From contig JBKHHW010000004.1 in assembly GCA_046538945.1 (NCBI GenBank), positions 1 through 56,867 of the forward strand: DNA of 56,867 nt, read 5' to 3'. Both the position numbers and the translations under genes were made by a program. This DNA is from JAEZKC01 sp046538945 (GTDB lineage Bacteria; Fibrobacterota; Chitinivibrionia; Chitinivibrionales; Chitinispirillaceae). Below, piece by piece: positions 1 through 9,204 of the stretch. Within the stretch, counting starts at the first letter, position 1. The number at the start of each line of letters is the position of its first letter. The notes under the pieces are model-generated. The model made no database searches, was not told where the DNA came from, and worked only from the letters and a program-made list of their open reading frames with translations.

Positions 1-767
1 CTGATCTTCAGTCCCCGCCCGCTGAGGTATTCCTTAAGCTCCTTTATGGTGTATTCGCCAAAGTGGAGCATTGAGGCGATGAGGGCGGCATCGGCGTGAC
101 CCTCCGTGAGCACATCATAGAGATGCTCGGGCCTCCCTCCGCCTCCGGAAGCGATAACCGGGATATTCACCGCATCGGCGATCATCCTGGTGAGGTTTAT
201 TTCGTAGCCGTCTTTGGTGCCGTCTGCATCTATGGAATTCACCACCAGCTCTCCCGCACCCAGGCTTTCCCCCTTTCGGGCCCACTCTAGCGCGTCGATT
301 CCGGTATGAGTGCGCCCGCCGTGAGTGACTATCTCATAGCCGCTGGGAATAGTTGCGCTCTGTTTTACTTTGAGCACATCCATCGACAGTACAACCGCCT
401 GAGAGCCCAGTACCCGGGCGGTCTGGCTTATAAGGTTTGGGTTTGACACCGCGGCAGTGTTCACGTTCACCTTTTCCGCTCCCGCCATGCGCACGCGGGT
501 GCAGTCCTCGACCGTGCGCAGCCCGCCTCCCACTGAAAACGGAATGAAAATGCGGGATGCCACTTCGCTTACCACATCGATCATTATATCCCGTTTGTCA
601 CTCGATGCGGTAATATCGTAGAAGACAAGCTCGTCTATGCCTTCGTTGTAGTATTTCTCGGCGGTCACAACCGGATCGCCGATATCTTTTGTGTTGATAA
701 ATTTTACGCTTTTGGCCAGCTTTCCATCCCGCACATCAAGGCAGGATATCACTCTTTTGCTCAGCAT
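1..767 (-). CDS. hisF: Imidazole glycerol phosphate synthase cyclase subunit HisF (3' end cut by window edge)
   Basis: HisF is the (beta/alpha)8 cyclase half of IGP synthase. It uses ammonia from HisH to turn PRFAR into imidazole glycerol phosphate and AICAR in histidine synthesis. The reading frame opens MLSKRVISCLDVRDG and stays open to base 1. Catalytic-type motifs are present: CLDVRDG near the start (Asp11 region), SVGGGLRT, and the late VIASGGGG phosphate-binding loop. About 255 codons are seen, against about 250-256 for the family, so only the last few residues and the stop are missing. The ATG at 765-767 lies inside the end of hisH (7-nt overlap), so the two subunits are translationally coupled. 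Confidence 0.95.
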   Translation of the reverse strand, partial: MLSKRVISCLDVRDGKLAKSVKFINTKDIGDPVVTAEKYYNEGIDELVFYDITASSDKRDIMIDVVSEVASRIFIPFSVGGGLRTVEDCTRVRMAGAEKVNVNTAAVSNPNLISQTARVLGSQAVVLSMDVLKVKQSATIPSGYEIVTHGGRTHTGIDALEWARKGESLGAGELVVNSIDADGTKDGYEINLTRMIADAVNIPVIASGGGGRPEHLYDVLTEGHADAALIASMLHFGEYTIKELKEYLSGRGLKI

Positions 768-1381
768 GGGGAACCGTCCCAAAGTGAAAAGTTCTTCAGA
801 ATCGACAGGCCGACCGGACCGCTCTTTTCAGGATGGAACTGGGTAGCGACCAGGTTCTCATTGCCGATGACAGCCGGAAAATCGGTTTCGTATTCGCATT
901 TTCCCACTATGGCACCCTCATCCTTCGGGAGAGGGTAGTAGGAATGGACAAAGTAGAATTCGTCTTCCGGTTTCACCTCTTTGAACACCGGGTGCGGCTT
1001 TTCGATCCGTATTGAATTCCATCCCATATGCGGTATCTTGAGGCTTCTGTCCTTCAGACTGAACCGGCGGCATTCTCCCTGCACCAGTCCCAGACACTCG
1101 GTATCACCCTCTTCGGAGTGTGAAAGAATTATCTGGGTACCCAGGCAGATACCCATAATAGGAGTTTTTCTCCCGAACGCTTCAACAAGAGCCTTATCCA
1201 GTCTGCGCTCTTTCAGCACAGCCATGGCGGAAGAGGCGTGCCCGACTCCGGGAAATATAATACGCTCGGCACTGAGGACCTCGTCGGGATCCGGCGTGAT
1301 CTTATTGGCGATTCCCAGATAATCAAGTGCCCTTTTCACCGAGGTCAGGTTTCCGGCTTCATAATCGACTATGGCTATCAT
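761..1381 (-). CDS. hisH: Imidazole glycerol phosphate synthase glutaminase subunit HisH
   Basis: HisH is a class I glutamine amidotransferase that releases ammonia from glutamine and channels it into HisF. Its 206 residues are normal for the family. The nucleophile Cys79 lies in GICLGTQ, and the His183/Glu185 pair in TQFHPEKS completes the triad. The N-terminus (IAIVDYEAGNL) is typical. It is the upstream gene of the pair and its stop overlaps the hisF start. No other his genes are visible in the window; they may lie beyond base 1. Confidence 0.96.
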   Translation of the reverse strand: MIAIVDYEAGNLTSVKRALDYLGIANKITPDPDEVLSAERIIFPGVGHASSAMAVLKERRLDKALVEAFGRKTPIMGICLGTQIILSHSEEGDTECLGLVQGECRRFSLKDRSLKIPHMGWNSIRIEKPHPVFKEVKPEDEFYFVHSYYPLPKDEGAIVGKCEYETDFPAVIGNENLVATQFHPEKSGPVGLSILKNFSLWDGSPC

Positions 1382-1608
1382 CTAAATTCTCTCTGTTTTG
1401 ACTGTTCCGGACCAGACTACAAAAATACGTTATTGCCGGGGTGTTTAAAAACAGCTTTGGACTGAGGAATACGGCAGCAGAGCGGTTTTGATGGAGATAT
1501 TCCGGCCATTCAGGTTTAAACTGCATAAAAAGGGTTCCTCAACCGATCTGCATATATATTTTAATAGATCATCCAAAATGCAACCCGGTGAAACACGAAA
1601 GAAGAGTG

Positions 1609-2250
1609 ATGAAGGAATACGATTACTACCTGTTCGATGCCGATGGGACACTGTTTGACACCACTGAAATGATCTATCAGTGTTTCGATTATTCGCTGCG
1701 CTACTTTAATAAGCCGATGGTTTCAAGAGAGATGATTTTTTCAAACATTGGCCTGCCTCTGAAAGATCAGATCGAAGTATATGTGGGGAATGTGGATGAA
1801 GAATTTCTGCAGGCGTACAAAAAAGTACACATGGAGTATCAGCTTTCTATCTACAGAGACTACATCCGTCTCTTTTCCGGCGTTGCCCGGACGTTAAGCG
1901 AACTCAAAAAGCGGGGAAAGAAGTGTGCTGTGGTATCCTCCCGTTTCAGAAAATCACTTGACACTTTTCTTAAGGAGATGGAAATCCGCACCTTTTTCGA
2001 TGTGGTGATGTCTCCGGAGGGAACCCGGCTTCACAAGCCGCATCCCGAACCGGCACTCAAGACTCTGGAGCTTCTGGAATGCAGGGATTCTTCAGAAGCG
2101 CTGTTTATCGGAGATGCATCCTTTGACATCGAGTGCGGTGCCGGGGCCGGAACAGATACAGCCTTTGTAAACTGGAGCAGGTGCAGTGCGGATTCTCTTT
2201 GCGTGAAACCGACGTATGTGATAAAGCGGATGGAGGATCTTGTTGTATGA
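1609..2250 (+). CDS. HAD-superfamily phosphatase, phosphoglycolate/pyrophosphatase (Gph/PpaX) type
   Basis: This is a cytosolic haloacid-dehalogenase-fold hydrolase of about 213 residues. Motif I is DADGT (nucleophile Asp10, acid Asp12), motif II is VVSSR, the motif III Lys is in HKPHPEP, and motif IV is FIGDASFD. A helical cap between motifs I and II suggests a small phosphomonoester substrate. Family relatives act on phosphoglycolate, pyrophosphate or sugar phosphates, and the sequence alone does not decide. I chose ATG 1609; a GTG at 1588 would add seven residues but has no ribosome site. The stop overlaps the next start (ATGA), so it heads an operon with the protease and ABC ATPase. Confidence 0.85.
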   Translation: MKEYDYYLFDADGTLFDTTEMIYQCFDYSLRYFNKPMVSREMIFSNIGLPLKDQIEVYVGNVDEEFLQAYKKVHMEYQLSIYRDYIRLFSGVARTLSELKKRGKKCAVVSSRFRKSLDTFLKEMEIRTFFDVVMSPEGTRLHKPHPEPALKTLELLECRDSSEALFIGDASFDIECGAGAGTDTAFVNWSRCSADSLCVKPTYVIKRMEDLVV

Positions 2251-3506
2251 AAAGGTACATTTTATCTGTTGCCGTTATTTCGGCTCTGATTTCAGCATGC
2301 ACCAATCCTGTCGACAATCGCAACAGAGAATATGAAAGGTATTATTTCGCCGCTTCGATGCTTGATGTTTACTTTTTGTTCAGAGAAAAGATGCCTCCGG
2401 ATCTGTATGCCTTCGATAGTCCTGAGTTACTTTACGCCAGTGTCGACGAATTGTTCACTTCCTACTATTCGCCTGAGCTGGCGGTTCTTTTTCTGGGTAG
2501 CCTTACAACTGCTACAAGCGGTGCCGGCATTAGATATGATTCAGTCCCTTCCGGGTATGTCATAAAAAACGTGTTTGCGAATGCTCCTGCTCATGACTGC
2601 GGGCTTGAGAAAGGGGATACTATCACCCATGTGAATGACATCACCGTTGCCGGAGTCCCGAAGGCGCAGTTCGATCTGATGCTTTCAGGGGAAGTCGGAG
2701 AGTCTGTTGATGTGACTGTAAGGCGCGGCCCGGAAGCGATCACAAAAATGCTCACCTTCGCCTCTTATGCCGAGCCTTCCGTTTTCCACGAATACATCGA
2801 CAGTGCAACGGCTTACATCCAGATAACCGGATTTTTCAACGAAACTGTAGTTCCGGGAGGGACCGCAGCCGAATTTTCTGATGCTTTGGACAGTACTTCA
2901 AATGCGGAAAATCTGATCCTTGATCTCCGCAAAAACGGGGGAGGGTACATAACCCAGTGCCTGGATGTGGTCTCCTGCCTTGTAGAGCCCCATACTGAAG
3001 TGATTCATACTCTGAAGAGGGATATTGAGGGTGATTTTATTGTGGAGGACTCGATCACCTACAGAACCGAATCGGGAGGGAATGCTTCGTCAAGGCGGAT
3101 TTTCATACTTATGAACAACAGGACCGCGAGTGCCTCGGAAATACTCATATCAGGTCTGAAAAACGCCCGTGATGATGTGTTTTTATTCGGGACCAGGACC
3201 TACGGAAAGGCGCGGGGGCAGGTGTATGCTGTTGGTCCTGATTCCTGCCTTGCAACGGTGACCTGTCAGATTTTCTGGCCGGTTTCCGGAGAACAATATG
3301 ATCTGGTGGGTATAGAGCCGGATGTAGCCGTGGAGTCGGGTAATTCCCTGGCCGCGGCCTGTACCCATATTTCTGAAGGTAAACTGGCGAAACAGGCAAT
3401 CTCAGAAAAAATAGATGCCATCGATACATACATCAATTCCTCATTTAACAGATCCAGGTGGAAACCGCTTGCTGTAGGGGAATACAGGGTTACGGAGAAG
3501 AAATGA
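2247..3506 (+). CDS. Lipoprotein S41 (C-terminal processing) peptidase with PDZ domain
   Basis: A 419-residue periplasmic serine protease. The N-terminus is a lipoprotein signal with lipobox ISAC (Cys18), so it should be membrane-anchored. A PDZ domain covers about residues 95-165 (GYVIKNVFANAPA, GLEKGDTI). The S41 core follows, with NGGG at about 230, a serine motif TASASE at 293-298 and the general-base Lys321 in YGKARGQ, so the Ser-Lys dyad looks intact. I place the start at ATG 2247, which overlaps the HAD stop and gives a clean signal peptide; upstream codons in the same frame lack this. Its stop overlaps the ABC ATPase start. The substrate is unknown; envelope protein processing is likely. 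Confidence 0.85.
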   Translation: MKRYILSVAVISALISACTNPVDNRNREYERYYFAASMLDVYFLFREKMPPDLYAFDSPELLYASVDELFTSYYSPELAVLFLGSLTTATSGAGIRYDSVPSGYVIKNVFANAPAHDCGLEKGDTITHVNDITVAGVPKAQFDLMLSGEVGESVDVTVRRGPEAITKMLTFASYAEPSVFHEYIDSATAYIQITGFFNETVVPGGTAAEFSDALDSTSNAENLILDLRKNGGGYITQCLDVVSCLVEPHTEVIHTLKRDIEGDFIVEDSITYRTESGGNASSRRIFILMNNRTASASEILISGLKNARDDVFLFGTRTYGKARGQVYAVGPDSCLATVTCQIFWPVSGEQYDLVGIEPDVAVESGNSLAAACTHISEGKLAKQAISEKIDAIDTYINSSFNRSRWKPLAVGEYRVTEKK

Positions 3507-4210
3507 TCCAAACAAGCGAACTGGTAAAAAACTACGGTAAAAACATGGCCCTTGACGGAGTGTCTTTCGAAGTGGCGAAAGGTGAGGCTTTTGCACTGCT
3601 CGGACCTAACGGTGCCGGCAAAACAACCATCATCAAAGTGCTTCTTGATTTCTCTCGTGCCGATCACGGGACAGCCAGAATAAACGGACTGCCCAGTACA
3701 AAAAGCGAATCCAGAAAAAAGGTGGGGTACCTGGCCGAAAATATTCGTCTGCCCCAGCACCTGAATGCAGTTGATTTTCTTAAAAGAACTGCGGCCCTGA
3801 GAGACGAAAATGAGGCAGCTGACCGCATCCTGCCCCTTCTGGAAAAGGTGGGACTCAAGGGTAAGGAAACGTTCCGCACTTTAGGGTATTCAAAGGGGAT
3901 GAAGCAGAGACTTGGGCTTGCCGCCGCACTTCTTTGCGATCCTCAGGTGCTCATTCTTGATGAACCCTCGACCGGCCTCGATCCGATAGGAATCCGGGAG
4001 TTCCGCCTTATTCTGGAAGATCTCAAAAACCGGGGAGTCACCATTCTGCTCAACTCCCATGTCCTCTCCGAAGTGGAGCGGTTGTGTGACAGCGCCGCCA
4101 TCATGAACAGAGGGAAAATTCTGGTCAAGGGCAGATTGTCGGAACTGGTGAAGGATGGAGAAACGCTGGAGGATGTGTTCGTGCGGTATGTGAGCGCCGA
4201 TCAATCCTGA
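3503..4210 (+). CDS. ABC transporter ATP-binding protein (ABC-2 / drug-export type)
   Basis: A 235-residue nucleotide-binding subunit. Walker A is GPNGAGKT (residues 34-41), the signature is the degenerate YSKGMKQRLGLA form usual in ABC-2 exporters, and Walker B runs into LILDEPSTGLDP. The H-loop His is in LLNSHVLSE. The start ATG 3503 overlaps the protease stop by 4 nt. The likely partner is the ABC-2 permease at 6061-6882, same strand but 1.85 kb away because a chemoreceptor gene lies between them on the other strand. The substrate cannot be told. Shared transcription with the protease hints at an envelope or peptide role. Confidence 0.88.
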   Translation: MIQTSELVKNYGKNMALDGVSFEVAKGEAFALLGPNGAGKTTIIKVLLDFSRADHGTARINGLPSTKSESRKKVGYLAENIRLPQHLNAVDFLKRTAALRDENEAADRILPLLEKVGLKGKETFRTLGYSKGMKQRLGLAAALLCDPQVLILDEPSTGLDPIGIREFRLILEDLKNRGVTILLNSHVLSEVERLCDSAAIMNRGKILVKGRLSELVKDGETLEDVFVRYVSADQS

Positions 4211-4240
4211 ACCGGAACGCTCTTCCATCCTTGTGGCGCC

Positions 4241-5908
4241 TTATACTCTAAACTGCCTGACTATCTCATCAAGATCGGTGGCAAGCTGCGAAAGCTCGCC
4301 GATACTCGACTGTATCTGCTGAATTCCGCTGTTGGTTTCCGTGCAGGCCAGGCTTACACCCTGGATGTTCTTTGAAACCTCCTGTATTCCTTTTGCTCCC
4401 TCGGCCACATTCTTCGCGGTTTCCGCGGCGGCTTCATTTATACCGCTTACATTTCGTGACACTTCGTTCACTACCGCATTCTGCTCTTCCACCGCGCTTA
4501 CGATGGTGTGGCTGATGGTGCTCACTTCTTCTATGATGGAGGTTATTTCCTTTATTGAATTTATAGCTTTTTCTGTATTGGATTGAGTGCTTTCAATCTG
4601 ATGGGATATCTCCTGGGTAGCCTGGGCGGTTTGACGCGAAAGCTCCTTGACCTCGCTGGCCACCACTGCAAACCCCTTTCCCGCATTCCCGGCCGAAGCT
4701 GCTTCTATTGTGGCGTTCAGTGCCAGCAGATTGGTCTGGTCGGCAATGTCATTGATAAGCTCGACTACTTTACCTATTTCACGTGAAGCAATTCCCAGGT
4801 TCTGCATGATTTCCGATACTCCTCGGGCCTGGTCGTGGGCATTCTGGGCTATCTGCGATTCCTTCTGGCAGTTGCGGGCTATTTCATTTATTGAAGCCCC
4901 GAGTTCCTCTATGGAAGAGGCCGCCGTGGATACCGAGGCGGACATCTCTTCGGCGGATGCTGAAATGTTGGTGACATTGGAAGAAACCTGCTCGCTTGTT
5001 GAGGCAATTGTCTGAGACTGGGCAACCATCTCCTCCGAACTTGCCGATATCTGTACGGATGCACTGCTGAGCTCCTCCGAGGAGTGTACCAGTACGGTAC
5101 CGTTTTTGGTAAGTTTGGAAATGATTTTTTTGAGAGATTCGATCGTGGCATTGACGGCACCGGCAATCTCGCCTAGTTCATCGCCGGAAACGAACTTGAC
5201 CTTCCTGGTCAAGTCGCCCTTGCCCAAGCTCTTGACCACAGGCAGAATGTCCTGCAGCTGCTTTGATATGGTGCGGATCAGCAACAAGCTGAAAACCAAA
5301 ATCAGTGAAAAGGCAATGACTAGAGTTGCAATTGATCCGAGTAAAACAGTTTTGAAGCGGGCTTTACTTGTCTGATATATCTCATCCGCCACGCTGAGCT
5401 GCAGAGAAATCAGTCTGCTGATTTCCGAGGTCAGGGGATCAACAACCGTATACAGTTGCCTGGTTTCGTTTGTAAGCCGACCGGATACGCTGTCTTCCAT
5501 TCCGGCCAGCCTGGTTTCAATAGTCTTGATTTCCTCATTAACCGGCTTTTTTAAAGAATTGACCTTTTCGGCCAGTTCAGCTTCCTTTTTGGTCAGAGTG
5601 GTGGACATGTATGCATTCCATCTCTCGTCAATTTTCCGCGAGGCTTCCTCAAACTGTTCGAGGACCTGTTGAACAGTCAAAATTCCCGCATTACCCTTGT
5701 TGAGTGCATCCACAACAGAGATGGCATAATTGTCCGAAACAATTTTCAGGTCTCTGAGCGGGACTACTCTGTCATGGTACATGGTCTCCATCCCGCCAAC
5801 CGTGTTTTTCAGGTGAATGATAGTTGAAAAGCCCATGAAAAGTATAATAGCTAAAGATACGATACTTAGAAGCAGTAGTTTTGCCTTGATGCTGAATTGA
5901 GAAAACAT
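4241..5908 (-). CDS. Methyl-accepting chemotaxis protein
   Basis: A 555-residue inner-membrane chemoreceptor. TM1 is at about residues 8-30, followed by a helical periplasmic sensor of the four-helix-bundle type (about 31-185), TM2 at about 187-210, HAMP at about 211-265 and a long coiled-coil signalling domain. The hairpin tip contains INDIADQTNLLALNATIEAA, the CheA/CheW contact, followed by GKGFAVVA. Glu/Gln/Ala-rich heptads before and after the tip are the usual methylation helices. The ligand is unknown. It is a single gene read against its neighbours, with a GGGAGTG ribosome site. No che genes are in the window, so it must work with a chemotaxis array encoded elsewhere. It interrupts an ABC ATPase-permease pair. 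Confidence 0.95.
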   Translation of the reverse strand: MFSQFSIKAKLLLLSIVSLAIILFMGFSTIIHLKNTVGGMETMYHDRVVPLRDLKIVSDNYAISVVDALNKGNAGILTVQQVLEQFEEASRKIDERWNAYMSTTLTKKEAELAEKVNSLKKPVNEEIKTIETRLAGMEDSVSGRLTNETRQLYTVVDPLTSEISRLISLQLSVADEIYQTSKARFKTVLLGSIATLVIAFSLILVFSLLLIRTISKQLQDILPVVKSLGKGDLTRKVKFVSGDELGEIAGAVNATIESLKKIISKLTKNGTVLVHSSEELSSASVQISASSEEMVAQSQTIASTSEQVSSNVTNISASAEEMSASVSTAASSIEELGASINEIARNCQKESQIAQNAHDQARGVSEIMQNLGIASREIGKVVELINDIADQTNLLALNATIEAASAGNAGKGFAVVASEVKELSRQTAQATQEISHQIESTQSNTEKAINSIKEITSIIEEVSTISHTIVSAVEEQNAVVNEVSRNVSGINEAAAETAKNVAEGAKGIQEVSKNIQGVSLACTETNSGIQQIQSSIGELSQLATDLDEIVRQFRV

Positions 5909-6060
5909 GTTGCTTTCACTCCCTTGGTGTTAACATAATTGGTGAACATCATTTTATTATGCTGTTTGCACGTCTGCAACATGAAAAATGTTAATTTTAC
6001 GTTAGCAGGTTCCCATGATGAGCGCATTTGGTATTTTGTTTAAAAAAGAAAGAGACTGCA

Positions 6061-6882
6061 ATGAAAATCCTCCCCATTTCCAAAATTGCCCTCTACACCG
6101 CCGCGGATGAATTCCGCAGCAGAGGTTTTCTTGTGCTGACGATTGTCTCCGTACTGGCCCTCGTTCTTCTGAGAGGGTGTTTCAGCGGAGAGGTGATTGT
6201 TAACGGCGAAGAACTGGAACAGGCCGATATTGGGTGGCATGCCTCATTCATAGCTTATCACTTCATTTCTGTTGCGGGGATGCTTATGGCGGTGCTGATC
6301 TCCATGAGGCTGTTCAGAAGAGATAAGGACAGCGGTATGATGGTGAGCGCACTGTCCGCTCCGGTAAGCCGGAGGGAGTACCTGGTGGGGAAAAGCCTTG
6401 GGGTGTGGGCGCTGAGCACCGCCTTCATGGCTGTTCTGTATCTGACGGTTTACCTTGTGGTGCTTATAAATGTCGGTGCGGGGATCCCGGGCTTTCTGCC
6501 TACAGCACTTGTTTCTTCTCTGAGTGTGCTTTTTCTGGTGCAGATGGTGCTGGTTCTTACTCTTTTTGCATCGGATATCCTGGCGGCGCTTGCCGGTTTC
6601 GTGGTGATAATCGTCTCCTTCATATCAGATTCTTTCTATATGGCGCTGCGGTCCGATCTGGCCCGGCAGTTTGTCGAGAATCCCGATGAAATTCCGGTGG
6701 CGCTTTGGAGGATAGTGTGGCCCAAAGTCGCTGCACTTCAGTACTATACTGTTTCTCTGATGCAGGGGGAAACATTCCATTCCATGGGGCCGGTTCATCC
6801 CGTTTTCAATCTGCTGATCTATGTAGTACTTTTTTCCCTGCTTCTTGATTGGAAATTCCGCCGCGAGGAGATCACCGCCTGA
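6061..6882 (+). CDS. ABC-2 type transporter permease
   Basis: A 273-residue integral membrane protein with about six hydrophobic segments. The first is at about residues 20-38, with others at about 62-80, 115-140, 150-175, 178-200 and near the C-terminus. The internal pattern (RLFRRDKDSGMMVSALSAPVSRREYLVGK) is characteristic of ABC-2 permeases, where this segment couples to the ATPase. ATG 6061 is preferred over an upstream TTG; AAAGAGA lies just upstream. It is probably the membrane partner of the ATPase at 3503-4210, now separated from it by the chemoreceptor gene. It converges with rsgA, only 4 nt away. Confidence 0.82.
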   Translation: MKILPISKIALYTAADEFRSRGFLVLTIVSVLALVLLRGCFSGEVIVNGEELEQADIGWHASFIAYHFISVAGMLMAVLISMRLFRRDKDSGMMVSALSAPVSRREYLVGKSLGVWALSTAFMAVLYLTVYLVVLINVGAGIPGFLPTALVSSLSVLFLVQMVLVLTLFASDILAALAGFVVIIVSFISDSFYMALRSDLARQFVENPDEIPVALWRIVWPKVAALQYYTVSLMQGETFHSMGPVHPVFNLLIYVVLFSLLLDWKFRREEITA

Positions 6883-6886
6883 GCTA

Positions 6887-7810
6887 CTAAAAGCCTCTTT
6901 TCCCGTAACTTCTCCTCCGCTCCATCATCTCTTTATGGATTTTGAGGTAATGAGCATGGCGCCATCGGGCTATCTCGCCTTTTTCCACCAGCTCCTTGAC
7001 TCTGCATCCCGGTTCCTGATCGTGTTTGCAGTCATTGAAACGGCACTCTCCAGTGACCTTTTCCAATTCCGGGAAGTGCGACACCACTGTTTCTTCGGGA
7101 ACTGTGGGGACTTCCACAAATGCAAAGCCGGGCGTGTCGGCTATGAAAGTTTCGGGATCGAGTGATAGAAGAGATATGTGAGTGGTGGTATGGGTACCTC
7201 TCCCGCTGCGGCCCGATACTTCATTTGTTTTGAGTTCAAGTTCGGGGAAAATAAATGAAAGGAGAGTGGATTTGCCCACTCCGGAAAGTCCGGTGAATGC
7301 ACTTGTCTTTCCTTTGCAGGAGTCGGTGAGTTGACCCAGTCCGTGCCGGTTGACTGCTGAAGTGCGGAGAGTCCTGTAGCCGATTTGTGAATAGTAGCGC
7401 TCCAGTTCGCCGAGTTCTTCAAGGTCTCTGTCTGAAAGCAGGTCGGTTTTGTTGAAAATCAGAACCGATTCTATCTCGTAGACACTGGCTGAGAAGAGAA
7501 ACCGGTCTACAGCTTCCGTATCGAGATTGGGACTTTTGAAGCTATTTATGAACATCACCTGGGACAGATTTGCAAGCGGCGGACGGGGAAGAAAGTTGAT
7601 CCTTTCATGTACTTTAGTGATGATCCCTTCCATACTGTCGTGGTTAATTATCTGCAGAGACACCAGGTCTCCCGTGGCGATTCTTTTTCTGTTTTTTTTA
7701 AGCGTACCTTTGATTGTCGACCTGACTTCTCCGGCCGATGTGGAAACAAGGTAGTAGTTTTTCCGTTCTTCGATGACTTTTCCGGAAACGTAATCGGGAT
7801 ACTCAGACAT
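6887..7810 (-). CDS. rsgA: Small ribosomal subunit biogenesis GTPase RsgA
   Basis: A 307-residue circularly permuted GTPase that helps the late maturation of the 30S subunit. An OB-fold covers about residues 1-75. The G domain has motifs in permuted order: NKTD (G4) first, then G1 GLSGVGKST, G2 around the THTTTH segment, and G3 DTPGF. The C-terminus carries the zinc-binding Cys/His cluster (ECRFNDCKHDQEPGCRV). It is a single gene on the minus strand, convergent with the ABC permease and divergent from larC. Confidence 0.95.
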   Translation of the reverse strand: MSEYPDYVSGKVIEERKNYYLVSTSAGEVRSTIKGTLKKNRKRIATGDLVSLQIINHDSMEGIITKVHERINFLPRPPLANLSQVMFINSFKSPNLDTEAVDRFLFSASVYEIESVLIFNKTDLLSDRDLEELGELERYYSQIGYRTLRTSAVNRHGLGQLTDSCKGKTSAFTGLSGVGKSTLLSFIFPELELKTNEVSGRSGRGTHTTTHISLLSLDPETFIADTPGFAFVEVPTVPEETVVSHFPELEKVTGECRFNDCKHDQEPGCRVKELVEKGEIARWRHAHYLKIHKEMMERRRSYGKRGF

Positions 7811-7936
7811 ATTTCGAACCTATTTTGTCCTCGCGAATTGTAATTTCACACTTTGTCGTGTCGGGCACATGGAACCTAAGATCTGCCCCAAAAATTACAT
7901 TATGAATTCGCAACCTCTCAACAGGATAGTCTTATT

Positions 7937-9106
7937 ATGCAGCGTACTGTTTATTTCGATCTGATGAGCGGAGCTGGTGGGGATATGATCCTCGCTTCTC
8001 TTATTGGTTTGGGAGTGGATGTCTCCTATCTCCGGGAGCAGTTTGGCAAACTGGGTATAGGTGGTTTGACCGTAGGAACTCAAAAAGTGAAGCGTCACGG
8101 GATAGAATGCTGTCATCTGCTTTTGAACTGGGACGAACAGCACGAATACAGACATATTCATCAGATCGTCGAAATAATCAACCGTGGCAGTTTTTCAGAT
8201 AAAGTTGTGGATCGTTGTATCGCTGTCCTTGACAGACTTGCGGAGGCGGAAGCGGCGGTTCACGGTATCGAAAAGGAAAAGGTTCATTTTCATGAGATTG
8301 GTGCCGTCGATACTATTGTCGACATTCTCGGAACCAGCCTGGCGATGGAGCAGCTCGGGGTTGAATCCTTCCAATTTTCAGTTGTCACAGACGGGCAGGG
8401 GACGGTAACAACGGAGCATGGTCTTATGCCTGTTCCGGTTCCGGCAACCGCGGAACTGATCCGCGGGTTGAATTTCCGCTCTCTTGAAGTCAGCTCCGAG
8501 TTGCTTACCCCGACCGGAGCGGCACTGCTTGTGGTGCTCGGCAGCCAGAATACTTCCGGTATGAACGGAAAAATTGTGAAAACAGCATACAGTTGCGGGG
8601 ATAAGGATTTGGAGGATCATCCCAATATCCTGCGCGCCTCGTTACTGGAGCAGGAAGGCGGGAGAGGTCAGGACAGGGTATGTCAGATTGAAAGTGATAT
8701 GGATCATATCTCAGGAGAAGTCATGGGGCACGTCTCGGAGCTGCTTCTGGACAAAGGGGCTCTGGATGTCTCTTTCACCCCGATCTTAATGAAAAAGGGA
8801 CGTCCCGGCTACAGAATAACACTGCTTTGCGATTGTGAACAGAAAGAAGAAATGGCCGATTTGGTGATGCTTCACACACGTACTCTGGGTCTGAGGTATC
8901 AGATCGTGGACAGGTTTGTTGCCTGCCGCTTTTCTTCTGAATCCGCTTTTATGGGTGAAACCATAAACAGAAAAGAGTGCCGTATCGGGACATATACTTT
9001 TAGTAAACCGGAGTATGAAGATCTCAGCCGGCTCTCCAGAAAGCATGGTATCCCTCTTCTGGAGCTGGTTGAGGAATATCTCAGGCGGGCAGAAAATCAG
9101 AGCTAG
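7937..9106 (+). CDS. larC: Nickel-pincer cofactor biosynthesis protein LarC (nickel insertion, cyclometallase)
   Basis: A 389-residue member of the DUF111/LarC family. LarC uses CTP to insert nickel into the pyridinium bis-thiocarboxylate precursor that serves lactate racemase and related enzymes. Family features seen are YFDLMSGAGGDM at the N-terminus, the HFHEIGAVDTIVDI metal-site motif, LTPTGAALL and the C-terminal GRPGYRITLLC segment. It is a single open frame; in Lactiplantibacillus the gene is split and joined by frameshifting. larB, larE and larA are not in the window, so this copy is an orphan here. metK follows 98 nt downstream. Confidence 0.92.
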   Translation: MQRTVYFDLMSGAGGDMILASLIGLGVDVSYLREQFGKLGIGGLTVGTQKVKRHGIECCHLLLNWDEQHEYRHIHQIVEIINRGSFSDKVVDRCIAVLDRLAEAEAAVHGIEKEKVHFHEIGAVDTIVDILGTSLAMEQLGVESFQFSVVTDGQGTVTTEHGLMPVPVPATAELIRGLNFRSLEVSSELLTPTGAALLVVLGSQNTSGMNGKIVKTAYSCGDKDLEDHPNILRASLLEQEGGRGQDRVCQIESDMDHISGEVMGHVSELLLDKGALDVSFTPILMKKGRPGYRITLLCDCEQKEEMADLVMLHTRTLGLRYQIVDRFVACRFSSESAFMGETINRKECRIGTYTFSKPEYEDLSRLSRKHGIPLLELVEEYLRRAENQS

Positions 9107-9204
9107 CACGTATACTATATTATAACTGTGCTTGTAGTGATGCTTCCCGACAAATTATTTTAAAGATCTTTTGTAGAAAAAAATTCACTTTTTCAGGAGG
9201 ATTG

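Noticed and set aside
1588..1608. A GTG start for the HAD phosphatase.
   Set aside because: There is no ribosome site, and the family begins within a few residues of the Asp motif as given by ATG 1609.
9107..9204. A SAM riboswitch ahead of metK.
   Set aside because: The 98-nt gap has no four-way-junction pattern or terminator stem of the SAM families; it is mostly A/T-rich promoter-like sequence.
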